Shown here: piece after piece, positions 28,412 through 39,500 of the stretch
Layout: every line of letters begins with the position of its first letter
Numbering within the stretch: the stretch's first letter is position 1
DNA from: an uncultured Alphaproteobacteria bacterium
Lineage (GTDB): Bacteria; Pseudomonadota; Alphaproteobacteria; Puniceispirillales; UBA1172
Assembly (NCBI GenBank): GCA_958431225.1
Contig: OY288107.1
Coordinates: 1,639,501 to 1,703,500 of the forward strand
Length of the DNA: 64,000 nt
Direction: 5' to 3'
Translations under genes and position numbers: made by a program
The notes under the pieces: generated by a model
What the model was told of the DNA's origin: nothing
The model's input: only the letters and a program-made list of their open reading frames with translations
Databases searched by the model: none

Positions 28412-28524
28412 AATAGAACCTGCTCAAAACACATGAACTATTATCTAGCACCTCGCACCGCCCCTGTCAATTAGGGTTGTCAATTAGCATTGCAGACACG
28501 CACAAAAATGGCTATGAAAGCACC

Positions 28525-30327
28525 ATGACCGCATTATCGCAAATTCGCAATTTTTCTATCATCGCGCATATTGACCATGGCAAATCCACCTTGGCGGATA
28601 GGTTGATTCAGCATTGCGGTGGCTTGACCGACCGCGAGATGAAAGAACAAGTGCTAGACAATATGGAACTAGAACGCGAGCGCGGCATTACCATCAAAGC
28701 CCAAACCGTGCGCCTAGATTACCGCGCCCGAGACGGCAAAGATTATGTGCTGAACCTGATGGATACCCCCGGACACGTGGATTTTGCCTATGAAGTATCG
28801 CGGTCATTGGCGGCGTGCGAAGGCTCATTGTTGGTGGTGGATGCGTCGCAAGGGGTGGAAGCCCAAACCCTAGCCAATGTCTATCAAGCCATTGACGTGA
28901 ATCATGAAATCGTTCCAGTGTTAAACAAAATAGACCTCCCCGCCGCCGAACCAACCCGCGTACGCGCGCAAATTGAAGACGTGATCGGGCTAGATGCCAG
29001 CGACGCCATAGAAGCATCCGCCAAATCAAATATAGGTATTGAAGGCGTGCTAGAAGCCCTAATCCAACGCCTCCCCCCGCCCACAGGCGATGCCGACGCG
29101 CCCTTAAAAGCCCTATTGGTAGATAGTTGGTATGACCCGTATCTAGGCGTGATGACGCTAGTGCGCGTGCGCGATGGGCAGTTAAAAAAAGGCATGAAAA
29201 TCCGCATGATGGCAACCGGCGCCAGCCATGTAGTAGAGCGCGTAGGCGTGTTCCAGCCAAAACCCAACAGCGTCGAGGCGCTAGGTCCCGGGGAAATCGG
29301 CTTTATCAATGCCGGGGTGAAAACCGTGTCCGATGCCAAAATCGGCGACACCATCACCGATGACCGCAAACCCGCCGAAGAAGCCCTAGCAGGATTCAAA
29401 CCATCCGTATCGGTAGTATTTTGCGGGTTGTTCCCCCTTGATGCCGGGGCGTTTAGCGATTTGCGCGAGGCGTTAGAAAAACTGAGCCTCAATGACGCAT
29501 CATTTTCATTTGAAGCCGAAACCTCGGCGGCGTTGGGTTTTGGTTTCAGGTGCGGGTTTTTGGGGCTGTTGCACATGGAAATCATCCGCGAACGCCTTAC
29601 CCGCGAGTTCAACCTAGAACTCATAGCCACCGCGCCTTCGGTAGTCTATCACATCCACCAAACCGATGGCAAAATGGTGGCGCTCCACAACCCCGCCGAT
29701 ATGCCCGATGTCACGCGCATCACCCACATTGAAGAACCATGGATAGAAGCCACCATCATGACCCCCGATGATTTTCTAGGCTCCGTGCTAACCCTATGCA
29801 CCGAAAGGCGGGGGGAGCAGGTGAATCTAACCTATGCAGGCAATCGCGCCATGGTGGTCTATCGCTTGCCGTTGAATGAGGTGGTGTTTGATTTCTACGA
29901 CCGCCTAAAATCCGTGACCAAAGGCTATGCGTCTTTTGACTATCACCTAACCGGCTATCGTGAGGGCGATTTGGTGAAAGTATCCATCCTAGTCAATGGC
30001 GAGGGGGTGGATGCGCTAGCCATGATAGTCAATCGCCAGCAAGCCGAAACCAGAGGGCGCGCCATATGCGCCCGCCTAAAAGACCTCATCCCAAGGCAGC
30101 TATTCAAAGTAGCCCTACAAGCAGCCATAGGAGGCAAAGTCATCGCGCGCGAGACCGTGGGGGCGTTGCGTAAAGATGTGACAGCAAAATGCTATGGCGG
30201 TGATGTCAGCCGCAAACGCAAATTGCTAGAAAAACAAAAAGAAGGCAAGAAAAGAATGCGCCAATTCGGCAACGTAGAAATCCCACAATCAGCATTCCTA
30301 GAAGCCCTAAAAATGGGAGACGATTAA
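28525..30327 (+). CDS. lepA: Elongation factor 4 (LepA)
   Basis: A 600-residue translational GTPase of normal length. Its P-loop is [14 protein letters not shown]2/G3 [14 protein letters not shown], and G4 [12 protein letters not shown]. After EF-G-like domains II, III and V comes the LepA-specific C-terminal domain ending [22 protein letters not shown] chose the ATG at 28525 ([10 protein letters not shown]); a TTG 16 codons upstream is in frame but unneeded. LepA affects initiation and elongation, particularly in stress. Its stop overlaps the stop of the small membrane protein on the other strand by 3-4 nt. Confidence 0.95.
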   Translation: MTALSQIRNFSIIAHIDHGKSTLADRLIQHCGGLTDREMKEQVLDNMELERERGITIKAQTVRLDYRARDGKDYVLNLMDTPGHVDFAYEVSRSLAACEGSLLVVDASQGVEAQTLANVYQAIDVNHEIVPVLNKIDLPAAEPTRVRAQIEDVIGLDASDAIEASAKSNIGIEGVLEALIQRLPPPTGDADAPLKALLVDSWYDPYLGVMTLVRVRDGQLKKGMKIRMMATGASHVVERVGVFQPKPNSVEALGPGEIGFINAGVKTVSDAKIGDTITDDRKPAEEALAGFKPSVSVVFCGLFPLDAGAFSDLREALEKLSLNDASFSFEAETSAALGFGFRCGFLGLLHMEIIRERLTREFNLELIATAPSVVYHIHQTDGKMVALHNPADMPDVTRITHIEEPWIEATIMTPDDFLGSVLTLCTERRGEQVNLTYAGNRAMVVYRLPLNEVVFDFYDRLKSVTKGYASFDYHLTGYREGDLVKVSILVNGEGVDALAMIVNRQQAETRGRAICARLKDLIPRQLFKVALQAAIGGKVIARETVGALRKDVTAKCYGGDVSRKRKLLEKQKEGKKRMRQFGNVEIPQSAFLEALKMGDD

Positions 30328-30659
30328 CGGCGCAAAATCTTACGGATTAAAATCAACACGATGGTGATGCCAAGAAAAAACGGCACCGCAGGCAACCCAA
30401 GGAAAAAGAACACAACCGGAAACCAAAGAAAAGGCGCGCAATTAAGACCAATAAACAATCCGCAAGGGTCAATATAACGGCTAACAATAGCCTCACTAAT
30501 TTGGAGCGTGGTAGGCGATAAATCAAACCACAAAGCCCCAATGGAAGCAAACCCAGCCTCACCATCAGTAAAATCCCCCCAAATCGCCACAAAGGTAAGG
30601 ACCGCAAAAAGCCAAATAAATAAAGTGCCAATAATACGCATAGACAGGATTATGCCCAT
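30324..30659 (-). CDS. Small integral membrane protein, unknown
   Basis: About 111 residues from ATG 30659 ([10 protein letters not shown]) or 105 from ATG 30641 (MRIIGTLF). Three hydrophobic segments are visible: [18 protein letters not shown], then [21 protein letters not shown], and [19 protein letters not shown] soluble loop ([20 protein letters not shown]) lies after the first. The basic end KILRR suggests a cytoplasmic C-terminus. A longer frame upstream overlaps the tRNA-Ser gene antisense and is not credible. I do not recognise a function; small membrane proteins of this shape occur next to housekeeping genes in Alphaproteobacteria. No clear ribosome-binding site decides the start. 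Confidence 0.6.
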   Translation of the reverse strand: MGIILSMRIIGTLFIWLFAVLTFVAIWGDFTDGEAGFASIGALWFDLSPTTLQISEAIVSRYIDPCGLFIGLNCAPFLWFPVVFFFLGLPAVPFFLGITIVLILIRKILRR

Positions 30660-30755
30660 AAATAACACATTTGACAACAGAAATTTACAAAAAAAGCAAA
30701 ACAAGCACAACACTTGCGAAAGCAACCAGTTTTCGCTATGTTGCAACCCAAATAA

Positions 30756-30845
30756 GGAGAGGTGGCCGAGCGGTTTAAGGCGCACGCCTGGAAAGCGTGT
30801 TGGGGTGCAAGCCCCTCGAGGGTTCGAATCCCTCCCTCTCCGCCA
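30756..30845 (+). tRNA. tRNA-Ser(GGA)
   Basis: The acceptor stem GGAGAGG/CCTCTCC, discriminator G and encoded CCA enclose a class II tRNA. The anticodon arm is CACGC-CTGGAAA-GCGTG, giving anticodon GGA, and the variable arm (TTGGGGTGCAAGCCCCTC) is long, as in serine tRNAs. Confidence 0.97.
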
Positions 30846-30936
30846 CCGCCGAGCGCGGCGGGGCGGCGTGGGCGCGAATTTAATCTGCGCGGCGGGGCGG
30901 TTTTTTTGGTGCGTGTGTTGGGGGTAGGCGCAGAAT
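30846..30936 (+). repeat. GC-rich repeat element downstream of tRNA-Ser, terminator-like
   Basis: A perfect hairpin CCGCCG-AGCG-CGGCGG (30846-30861) lies directly after the tRNA 3' end. It is followed by one unit of the 30-bp repeat core (about 30862-30886), then a second GCGCGGCGGGGCGG (30887-30900; first copy 30853-30866) and a T7 run (30901-30907), which could stop tRNA transcription. The next ~30 bp (GGTGCGTGTGTTGGGGGTAG, then cgcagaat) recur in inverted orientation at 52198-52253, where the 30-bp unit is missing. From here to 31033 I see nothing else. Confidence 0.75.
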
Positions 30937-31033
30937 CGCCGTAGTGCCCGACCCAACCCAAGATTTCGGCTAAAACAAACACACAAACCGCTAGATTCGC
31001 TAGGAAATCCCCCAATTTGGCGGGGTGTTGGGG

Positions 31034-31081
31034 AAATTCGTGAAATTCGTAATTTTTTGTTTGACGGATGATTTTTTGTGG
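31034..31081 (+). promoter_or_regulatory. Copy A of a 48-bp upstream element shared by the two RTX genes
   Basis: Matches 33462-33509 at 45 of 48 positions, and each copy lies upstream of one of the two RTX-protein genes. It holds a direct repeat (AAATTCGT-G-AAATTCGT, 31034-31050) and the -35 box TTGACG (31061-31066), followed after 17 bp by TAGCCT at 31084-31089. AGGAGGGG precedes the ATG at 31131. Candidate common promoter/operator. Confidence 0.6.
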
Positions 31082-31130
31082 GGTAGCCTAGCCATGATTA
31101 TAGGTGTAATAATAAGCCAAGGAGGGGATT

Positions 31131-33417
31131 ATGACTACACCAGTCGCTGATGAAAATGGTGCTTTTACTATCAGACCTGACGTGGTTATTGGCGATGCGG
31201 TTGCCGTAGCCACGGTTGCTGGTGCGGCAAGCTATGCAATCACTGGCGGCAATGATGCTAATCTTTTTGCCATTGATGCGGACACAGGCATCATTACGCT
31301 TGCTGTGTCTGGTGCGCAACTTTCCCAAGATGCCTATGAACTGACGGTGGAAGCAACCAACAATGAAGGAGAATCCACCCCAATAACCGTTAAGATCTAT
31401 GATGACACGATTCGCGGCACGCATAATGGAGAGGGTATTGGCGGCACACTAGGAGCAGATACCATCTATGGTTATTGCGGTGATGATTTCCTAAACGGTG
31501 GTGAAGGCGCAGATATGATTTATGGCGGCAGTGGGGCTGACATGCTTGTTGGCGCCAAAGGCAATGATATGCTTTAATGATATGCTTTATGGTGGCAATG
31601 GGGCTGACATATTTTTTGCTGGCAACGGCAAAGATACGCTTAATGGCGGCAGTGGGGATGACGAACTTCGTGCTGGCAACGGCAAAGATACGCTTGATGG
31701 CGGTAGTGGGAATGACGCACTCTATGGCGGCAACGGCAAAGATACGCTGTTTGGCGGCATTGGGGAAGATACACTCACTGGCGGCGACGATGCAGATATT
31801 TTCGTGCTGAATACGGATGATGATTCTGGCGTTGATACGGTCACTGATTTTACCCCAAGCGATGGCGATAAAATCCGCGTATATGTTGATGACACTTCAA
31901 CAATTAACACACTTAGAAAACTTTATAGAGAGGCTGAATTGCGGGTGAAACAAGACGGCAATGATACCCTCATCTATAAGAAGGTGGGTTTGGCGGATAC
32001 GCCAACCAATGAACAAAAAGATGACGTGCTTCTCATGAAATTAAAGGATTTTAGTAAGAACGATTTACGCATTCGGATGTTTGATGTGAGGACGGCGGAT
32101 GATGCCGAAGAACCGTCAATTATTGAGGGGATTCAGATTTCGGATGACTTTCAATCAGGCGTGCCTGAAAATACCGATGTCTCTACCTCTCCCGTAGTAG
32201 CAGAGGTCACCAGTGTTGGGACAGGAGTGACTTATCGCATCATTGAGGGCAATGGTTGTGGGCTTTTTGCTATCAATGCTGATGGGGAAATCACCCTCAA
32301 TGGTGCATTGGATTATGAAACCGAGCCTAGCCATATTCTCACCGTTGAGGCACGGAATGATGATGGCATCACCGACACCGCAGAAATCACCATAAAGGTT
32401 AAAAATGTCGATGAAGGGGATGCGACCGTTACGATTGTCCGCGATGCTGATGCGGATGATTATGATCCGAATTTAGTGTCTGTTGGTGACACGCTAACTG
32501 CGGATTTCAGCATAGAAGACCCCGACGGCATAGGTCCGGGGGCGACAATAATTTATCGTTGGTTTCATAATGATAATCCCGGCACCACAATTAATCCCGG
32601 TTTTATGGTTGATGATGCTGGTAAAACATACACCATCAAGCCTTCGGATAATGAGGAACTCATCGGTGTTGAGGTGTCTTACGTTGACAACTCTGGCGCT
32701 CCAAGTGCCATCAAGGGGATAATGTATCTCACGGTAGGAACACGATTGATTCGCCCGCCAGAAGACGAGATAGATAATGATAACACCATTTCCGCCTTGC
32801 CTGATGAATCCTCGCAAGTAGAAAGTGGGGACGGCGCGGATACTATTACTGATGGTGCGGGAAATGATATCATTGATGGTGGCAGAGGCGATGACAACAT
32901 TGACCTCATGAATGGTGATGGCGATGTTGATACGGTACTCTTTCGCTTCAGCGATGATGGCGTGGCGCTAGACGGTGGCGATATTGTCACCAATTTTGAG
33001 CGCGGGAAGGATAAAATTAAGTTCATACTGGAACGCACTAGCGAAACTGCTGACATTGACGACTATGATGGTATGCTGGATTACATAGTTGGTGGCACTC
33101 CCGATGACTTGATTGATGATAAATTTTGGGTGCTTCCCAACTTCAAATTGGATGGTGGAAAAACAACGTTAGGGGGAATCTCATTCCATTTCCAAGACAG
33201 CGTATACTTTAGTGGTGGGCGCGTATCCATGCCCATCTTCGAAATTAAGTTTGCCGACCCCCTCGGATTGAATGAGGCTAGAGATATATTCAGCGATGTA
33301 GATGATATATCGTCATTATTTAGCAGGCAAGGGCTATTGACTGATCTTTATTATTTGGACGATTTGTTTGGCGGTGATGGGGCTATTGAATTTTTTATTG
33401 AACCTGACGTGGTTTAA
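31131..33417 (+). pseudogene. Frameshifted RTX/cadherin secreted protein (757 aa if intact)
   Basis: Two overlapping-frame pieces form one protein. The first reads from ATG 31131 to TAA 31575-31577, where a 13-bp unit is tandemly repeated (31563-31588). Deleting one copy restores GNDMLYGGNG and a continuous 757-residue protein (second piece from ATG 31582). Architecture: N-terminal cadherin-like domain (SYAITGGNDANLFAIDADTG), RTX nonapeptide block (GGNGKDTLNGGSGDDEL), the ADIFVLN...DTVTDF region, a cadherin-like domain (LFAINADGEITLNGALDYE), an Ig-like domain and a ~220-residue C-terminal region. No N-terminal signal peptide is present, consistent with type I secretion. The C-terminal region is clearly homologous to that of the 3201-aa protein next door. 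Because the unit is a perfect tandem duplication, slip-back to the intact frame is possible. Confidence 0.88.
31563..31588 (+). repeat. Perfect 13-bp tandem duplication that breaks the RTX frame
   Basis: AATGATATGCTTT occurs at 31563-31575 and again at 31576-31588 with no spacer. One copy in frame gives N-D-M-L-Y-G-G; two copies introduce TAA at 31575. It is a typical product of strand slippage. Confidence 0.97.
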
Positions 33418-33461
33418 GCACCATGACAAAGATAAATGGGATGAATTGTTGATTGTATAAA

Positions 33462-33509
33462 AAATTCGTGAAATTTGTAAATTTTTGTTTGACGGATGAT
33501 TTTTGGTGG
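33462..33509 (+). promoter_or_regulatory. Copy B of the 48-bp element, with a strong promoter for the 3201-aa gene
   Basis: 45 of 48 identical to 31034-31081. TTGACG (33489-33494) is followed after 16 bp by a perfect TATAAT (33511-33516). GGGAG (33530-33534) precedes the ATG at 33541. This is close to consensus sigma70; the first copy has a weaker -10. Confidence 0.65.
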
Positions 33510-33540
33510 TTATAATGTCGGATAACGATGGGAGTAGACT

Positions 33541-36500
33541 ATGTCTAGCATGTTTCATATAGGCACCATACCGATGGTGCAAAGTAGTCAAGGGTTTGTT
33601 ACGGCTGATGACGCATCAGGCGTTAACACAGGACTCCGTATTACCATCGTTGACCCCGACATTTCAATTACCGATTTTTCCGTGTCCGATGACCGCTTTG
33701 AACTGGTGGCGGATGGTAGCCAGAAGGCTTTTTTAAAGCTTAAGGTTGGGCAATCACTGTGTGAGGAAACCAGTGTGAATATCATTTATAACTACGCCTT
33801 TCATACTGATGAAGGAACCACTGGATACATTGAGATGCCACTGTCTTTCACCATCAGTATGTATACTGATGGGGATTTCATACATGGCTACAGTGGCGAT
33901 GATACGCTCAATGGCGGTGCTGGTGATGACAAGATGTATGGCGTTGAGGGCGATGATACGCTTAGCGGTGGGGCTGGTGATGACAATATTATTGGCGGTC
34001 TTGGCGATGATACCATCTATGGCGGTGTTGGCGATGATAGGCTTGATGGTGATGGTACTACACGTGATATTAGCGAAGGAGGCGATGATACGCTTTATGG
34101 TGGCGATGGGGATGACGATCTCTTTGGTCATGCTGGCGATGATACGCTTTATGGCGGTGATGGCGATGACTATCTTAGTGGCAATATTGGCGATGACATA
34201 CTCTATGGCGATGCTGGCGATGATAGGCTCTCTGGCTCGCGTGGCGATGACCAGCTCTATGGTGGTGCTGGCGATGACCGCCTCAATGGCAGTTATGGCG
34301 ATGACCGCCTTTATGGTAATGCTGGCGATGATACGCTTTATGGCGGCGAGGGCGATGATTGGTTAATAGGCGCGCTCGGCGATGATACGCTTTATGGCGG
34401 GGCTGGCAAAGATTGGTTGCTGGGGGGTGTTGGTGCAGATACTTTCGTGCTAGGCGTTGGTGGCGATACGGTTGTTGATTTCAACCCAAGCGGTAATGTT
34501 ATTAGCCTATTCGGCAATGATTTCTCCGGCGATGGCGATAAAATCCGCATAGATAGCTTCACTGGCACGATGCCAGCAACGGTTGAGGAACTCCTAACCG
34601 CCACCAATCTGCGCGTGGTAAAAGGACATATCAGCGTCGATGGCTTCAATAGCGACACCGATGATGCCACCACCGAAAACACCGCCATCTATCGCGGCAA
34701 TACGCTCCGCATGGTGCTGGAAGATTTCACCCAAGACCTAACCCTAGACATGTTTGACCTACCCAACGCAACAACCGATATCATCGGCACCCCCGGCGAT
34801 GACACCCTAAATGGCGGCAGTGACGATGACACTATCCGTGGCAGGGGCGGCGATGATACGATTGATGGCGGCGGCGGCGATGACGATATCCGTGGCGGTG
34901 CTGGCGATGATACGATTGACGGCGGCAGTGGCGATGACACTATTCGCGGCAGGCGCGGTGATGATACGATTGATGGCGGCAGTGGCGATGATGAACTCCG
35001 TGGTAGCCGCGGCGATGATGCGATTAGTGGCAGTGGCGGCGATGACACACTCCATGGCGGCAAAGGCGATGATACAATTTATGGCGATGAAGGCAACGAC
35101 ACGCTCAATGGCAAGGCTGGCGATGACACGCTCTATGGTGGGGCGGGGGATGACGAACTCCGTGGCAACAAAGGCGATGATAGATTGGATGGCGGCAGGG
35201 GCGATGATACCCTATCTGGCGGCAAAGGCGCGGATATTTTCGTGCTAAATACAGATGCCACCGGCACCGATACAATCACCGATTTCAACGCAAACGATGG
35301 CGACAAAATCCGCGTAGAAACATTTGCTGGCACGATGCCAGCGACGGTTGAGGCATTCCTAACCGCCGCCAATCTGCGCGTGGAAAAAGGACATATCAGC
35401 GTAGATGGGCTTAATAGCACCACCGACAAGGCATCCAAACAAAACACCGCCATCTATAAAGGCGACACGCTCCTAATGGTGCTAGAAGATTTTACTGATG
35501 ACCTAACCCTTGATATGTTTGATTTGCCGAACATTAACCAAGCCCCGGTATTCGCCCAAGATTCCTATAGTGCCGATGTTGCGTTTGGGGCGGCAATTGG
35601 TAGCACGGTTATTCGCATTGCCGCCACCGACCCCGAGGGCGATGCGCTCACCTATGCGCTTACTGGTGGCATAGGGCTTTTTGCCATTGATGCGGCGAAT
35701 GGTGAAATCAAACTTGCCGTGCCTGATGTGAAGACGACCCCCGACACCTACACCCTAACGGTGCGCGCCACCGATAGCGCAGGGAATTTTGCTGACACAA
35801 CCGTCACCATCGCCGATTTGGCGGCGATTCGCGGCTCTAAATCTGGTGGTCATAAACTTCATGGCACTGAGGATGATGATGCCATTTATGGTTGGCGATG
35901 GACGGATCACATTTATGGTTTTCTCGGCGATGATGTGCTTTATGGCGAAGGGGGCGATGATGATCTTGATGGCTCCGTAGGCGACGATATTCTTTATGGC
36001 GGTAGCGGTGAGGATTTCTTAGAAGGTAATTGGGGCATAGATTTGCTCTATGGTGGTGCCGATGCTGATGTGTTTAAGGTGGATGCTCCAAACGTAGAAA
36101 GATGGGCGCGGCGTGAAGAATCGACCAATGCGGATACTGATATTGTCGTTGATTTTAGCGGCACTGATGGCGATCAACTTAGGCTGACCTTGCTCATTGA
36201 CGGCACGCTTAACGTTTCATCTTTAGAAGAAGTGGAAAATGCTGGCGGCTTTCGCTTTGATACTAGCGGCAATAAAGTCATTAAAGGGCATGAATCTGGG
36301 GAAAATGATGCGAATATCAATGATACGGTGATCTATAAAGTGGTGGATGGTGCTGACGATGTGATCCTCATGGTGATAGAAGATTTCACGAGCCTCAGTT
36401 TTGATATGCTTAAATTGAGCGTACAGGGCGGTGATGGTGCTGACATTATTCATGGCACTGATGGTGGTAATGGGCTTCATGGCTATAACGGCAACGATAT

Positions 36501-39500
36501 TCTTTACGGTGGCGGTGGTAGCGATTATCTTGCTGGCGGCCGCGGCGATGATACGCTTTATGGCGGCGCCGGCGATGATACGCTTTCTGGCGATTGGGGC
36601 AATAATGTGCTTGATGGCGGGGCTGGCAATGATTACTTAGATGGCGGCGAATCTGCGGATATTTTTGTGCTGAGTGCCGGTTCTGCGGCTGATGCTGATG
36701 TCGTGGAAGATTTCAACCCAAGAAATGGCGATAGAATTCGCGTGGCTGAATTTACCGGTGCGATGCCAGAGACGACGTTAGAATCTTTCCTTGAAGCCAC
36801 CAATCTGCGCGTGGAACGGGGGCATATCAATGTGGAGGGGCTTACCAGAAAAGATGGCTATTGGAGTGAAAACACCGCCATCTATAAGGGCGATGAACTT
36901 GTTATGGTGTTGGTGGATTTTGACGATGATCTAACCCTTGATATGTTTGATTTGCCGAACGCCACCAATCAATCCCCAAGATTTTGGCAAAAATCCTACA
37001 AGGCCGAGGTCGCAGTGGATGCGGAAATTGGCAGCACAATTATTAGCGTTGCCGCCACCGATGGCGAGGACGACACGCTCACCTATACTATCACCGAGGG
37101 CAACGATGCGGGGCTTTTTGACATTGATGGGGACGGCAATATCATCCTCAGCGTGCCTGATACGCGCCCTAGCGCCGCCCGTAGCACCCTAACGGTGCGC
37201 GCAACCGATAGCGATGGCAACGCCACTGAAACAACCGTCACCATCACCGACAAGGCGATTAGAGGCACCGATGGCGATGATGTGGTGGGTGCGCCCCTTG
37301 AGATTATTATTCCTAGGGTTATTACTGTTGTTGCTCATGACGATGAAACAATTGACAGCCCCGTTGCTAGCTCTAGCCCCAGCCCCAGCCCCAGCTACAG
37401 CAGCCCCTTTACTTACATCTATAACCCTCTCCCTGTTCATAAGGGCGATACCATCTATGGCTATGGCGGCAACGATACCCTTTATGGTTATGGTTATGGC
37501 AGATACAGTGTCAAGATCAATGGCAACGATAGTACGCTTTACGGCGGTGATGGCAATGATGCCCTTTATGGTGGCTATGGTCAGGATATTCTTAGGGGCG
37601 AAGCCGATGATGATACTTTATATGGCGGTGCCGGCGATGATTACTTAGAGGGGGGCGAATCTGCGGATATTTTCGTGCTGAATACCGCTGATGCTGGCGC
37701 TGATACGGTTGCCGATTTCACCCCAAGCGAAGGCGATAAAATTCGCGTGGAAGAATTTGATGGCGCAATGCCCGAGCGTATTGATGCGTTCCTAACCGCC
37801 GCCAATCTGCGCGTGGAGAAAGGCAATATCAATGTGGATGCATGGGTGGATGCGTTGGATGAGAATACTGATGACAGCGAAATTGCCAACACCGCCATCT
37901 ATAAGGTGGTGGAGGGCGGTGCTGATGTGCTTGTCATGGTGCTAGAGGATTTTGATGCTGACCTAACCCTAGCTATGTTTGACCTGCCGAACGCCGGCAC
38001 CAATACCGCCCCGGTATTCGCCCAAGAATCCTACAGCGAAACCATCGCGCGCGGGGCGAAAATTGGTGATATTATTACTAACATTGCCGCCACCGACGCC
38101 GATGATGATGCGCTGACTTACGCCATCACCGCTGGTAATGATTCGGGGTTGTTTATTGTTGATGCTACGAATGGCGATATCAAACTCGCCGTGCCTGAAA
38201 CGCGCACTAATGCTGGCGACCATACATTAACAATAACCGCCACCGATAGCGATGGCAACTCCGACACCGCAACCGTCACCATCACCGATTACGCCATCCG
38301 CGGCACTGATGAACATGATTATACTGCCATTATATGGCATGATGCTTGGTGGCGTCCGGATGATTTTACGGGTCCGCGCAACCCGAGCATTTGGGGAAGT
38401 GATGAGGCGGATACCATTTATGGCTATGCTGGCAATGATAAAATATATGGCGAAGATGGCGATGATATTATCTATGGCGGAGGCGGTCGTGTGGCTGATG
38501 CCATTGAAGTCACTGGAGGTAAAATTACATTAGCATCTAGCGACAATGATGAAACACCTAGCGATGACGCCGATGATGCCGAATCTTTCACGCTTCTTGC
38601 TGTCGATCCCAACTTATTCAGGATATCAAATGACCATGATGTTCTTTATGGCGGCAGTGGTGATGATACGCTTTATGGCGGTGGCAGCAGTGATGATCTC
38701 TATGGCGGTAATGATGATGACATACTCTATGGCGAGGAAGGCTATGATGAACTCTATGGCGGTGCTGGTGACGATACACTCTATGGCGGTAGCGGTAAGG
38801 ATTTATTAGAAGGCGCGGACGGCATAGATGTACTCTATGGCGGTGCTGATAAAGATACGTTTTACGTGGATATTAACCGGGCAGGGCAAGGGGATACCGA
38901 TATTATCGTTGATTTCAACACCGAGGATGGCGACCGCCTTAAACTGCATTTAGATGTTGATGGCACGTTTGATGCGTCATCTTTTGAAAAACTGGCAACG
39001 ACTGGTGATCTGCGCTTTGACACTAGCGGCAATAAAGTCATTAAAGGGCATGAATCTGGGGAAAATGATACGGATATTCACGATACGGTGATCTATAAGG
39101 GCGATGCCATCATTGCCGTGTTAGAAGATTTTGCAGATTTCACCACTGATATAATTGATTTTCGTATATGGGGCGAGAATGGCGATGACACTTTTCATGG
39201 CGCAGGTGGTAATGATAGGTTAGGTGGCGAAGGGGGCGTTGATACGCTTTATGGCGGTGCTGGCGATGATTTCCTTGGTGGCGGAAGCGGCGATGACACG
39301 CTTTATGGCGAGGACGGCAAAGATGACCTCTACGGCAATGACGGCGATGATATTCTTTATGGCGGGGACGGCAATGATTACCTCCAAGGCGGTTATGATC
39401 GTTATTATCCTTTCTCTAGATATGACCATGGCAACGATATTTTGTATGGCGGGGCTGGCAAGGATACCCTTTATGGCGATTACGGCAATGATACGCTCCA

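Noticed and set aside
30660-30986. N-terminal extension of the small membrane protein
   Set aside because: It would be antisense to tRNA-Ser and the GC-rich repeat; the hydrophobic protein is complete from 30659 or 30641.
31560-31590. Programmed ribosomal frameshift in the RTX gene
   Set aside because: There is no slippery heptamer or downstream structure, and a 13-bp duplication accounts for the frame change exactly.
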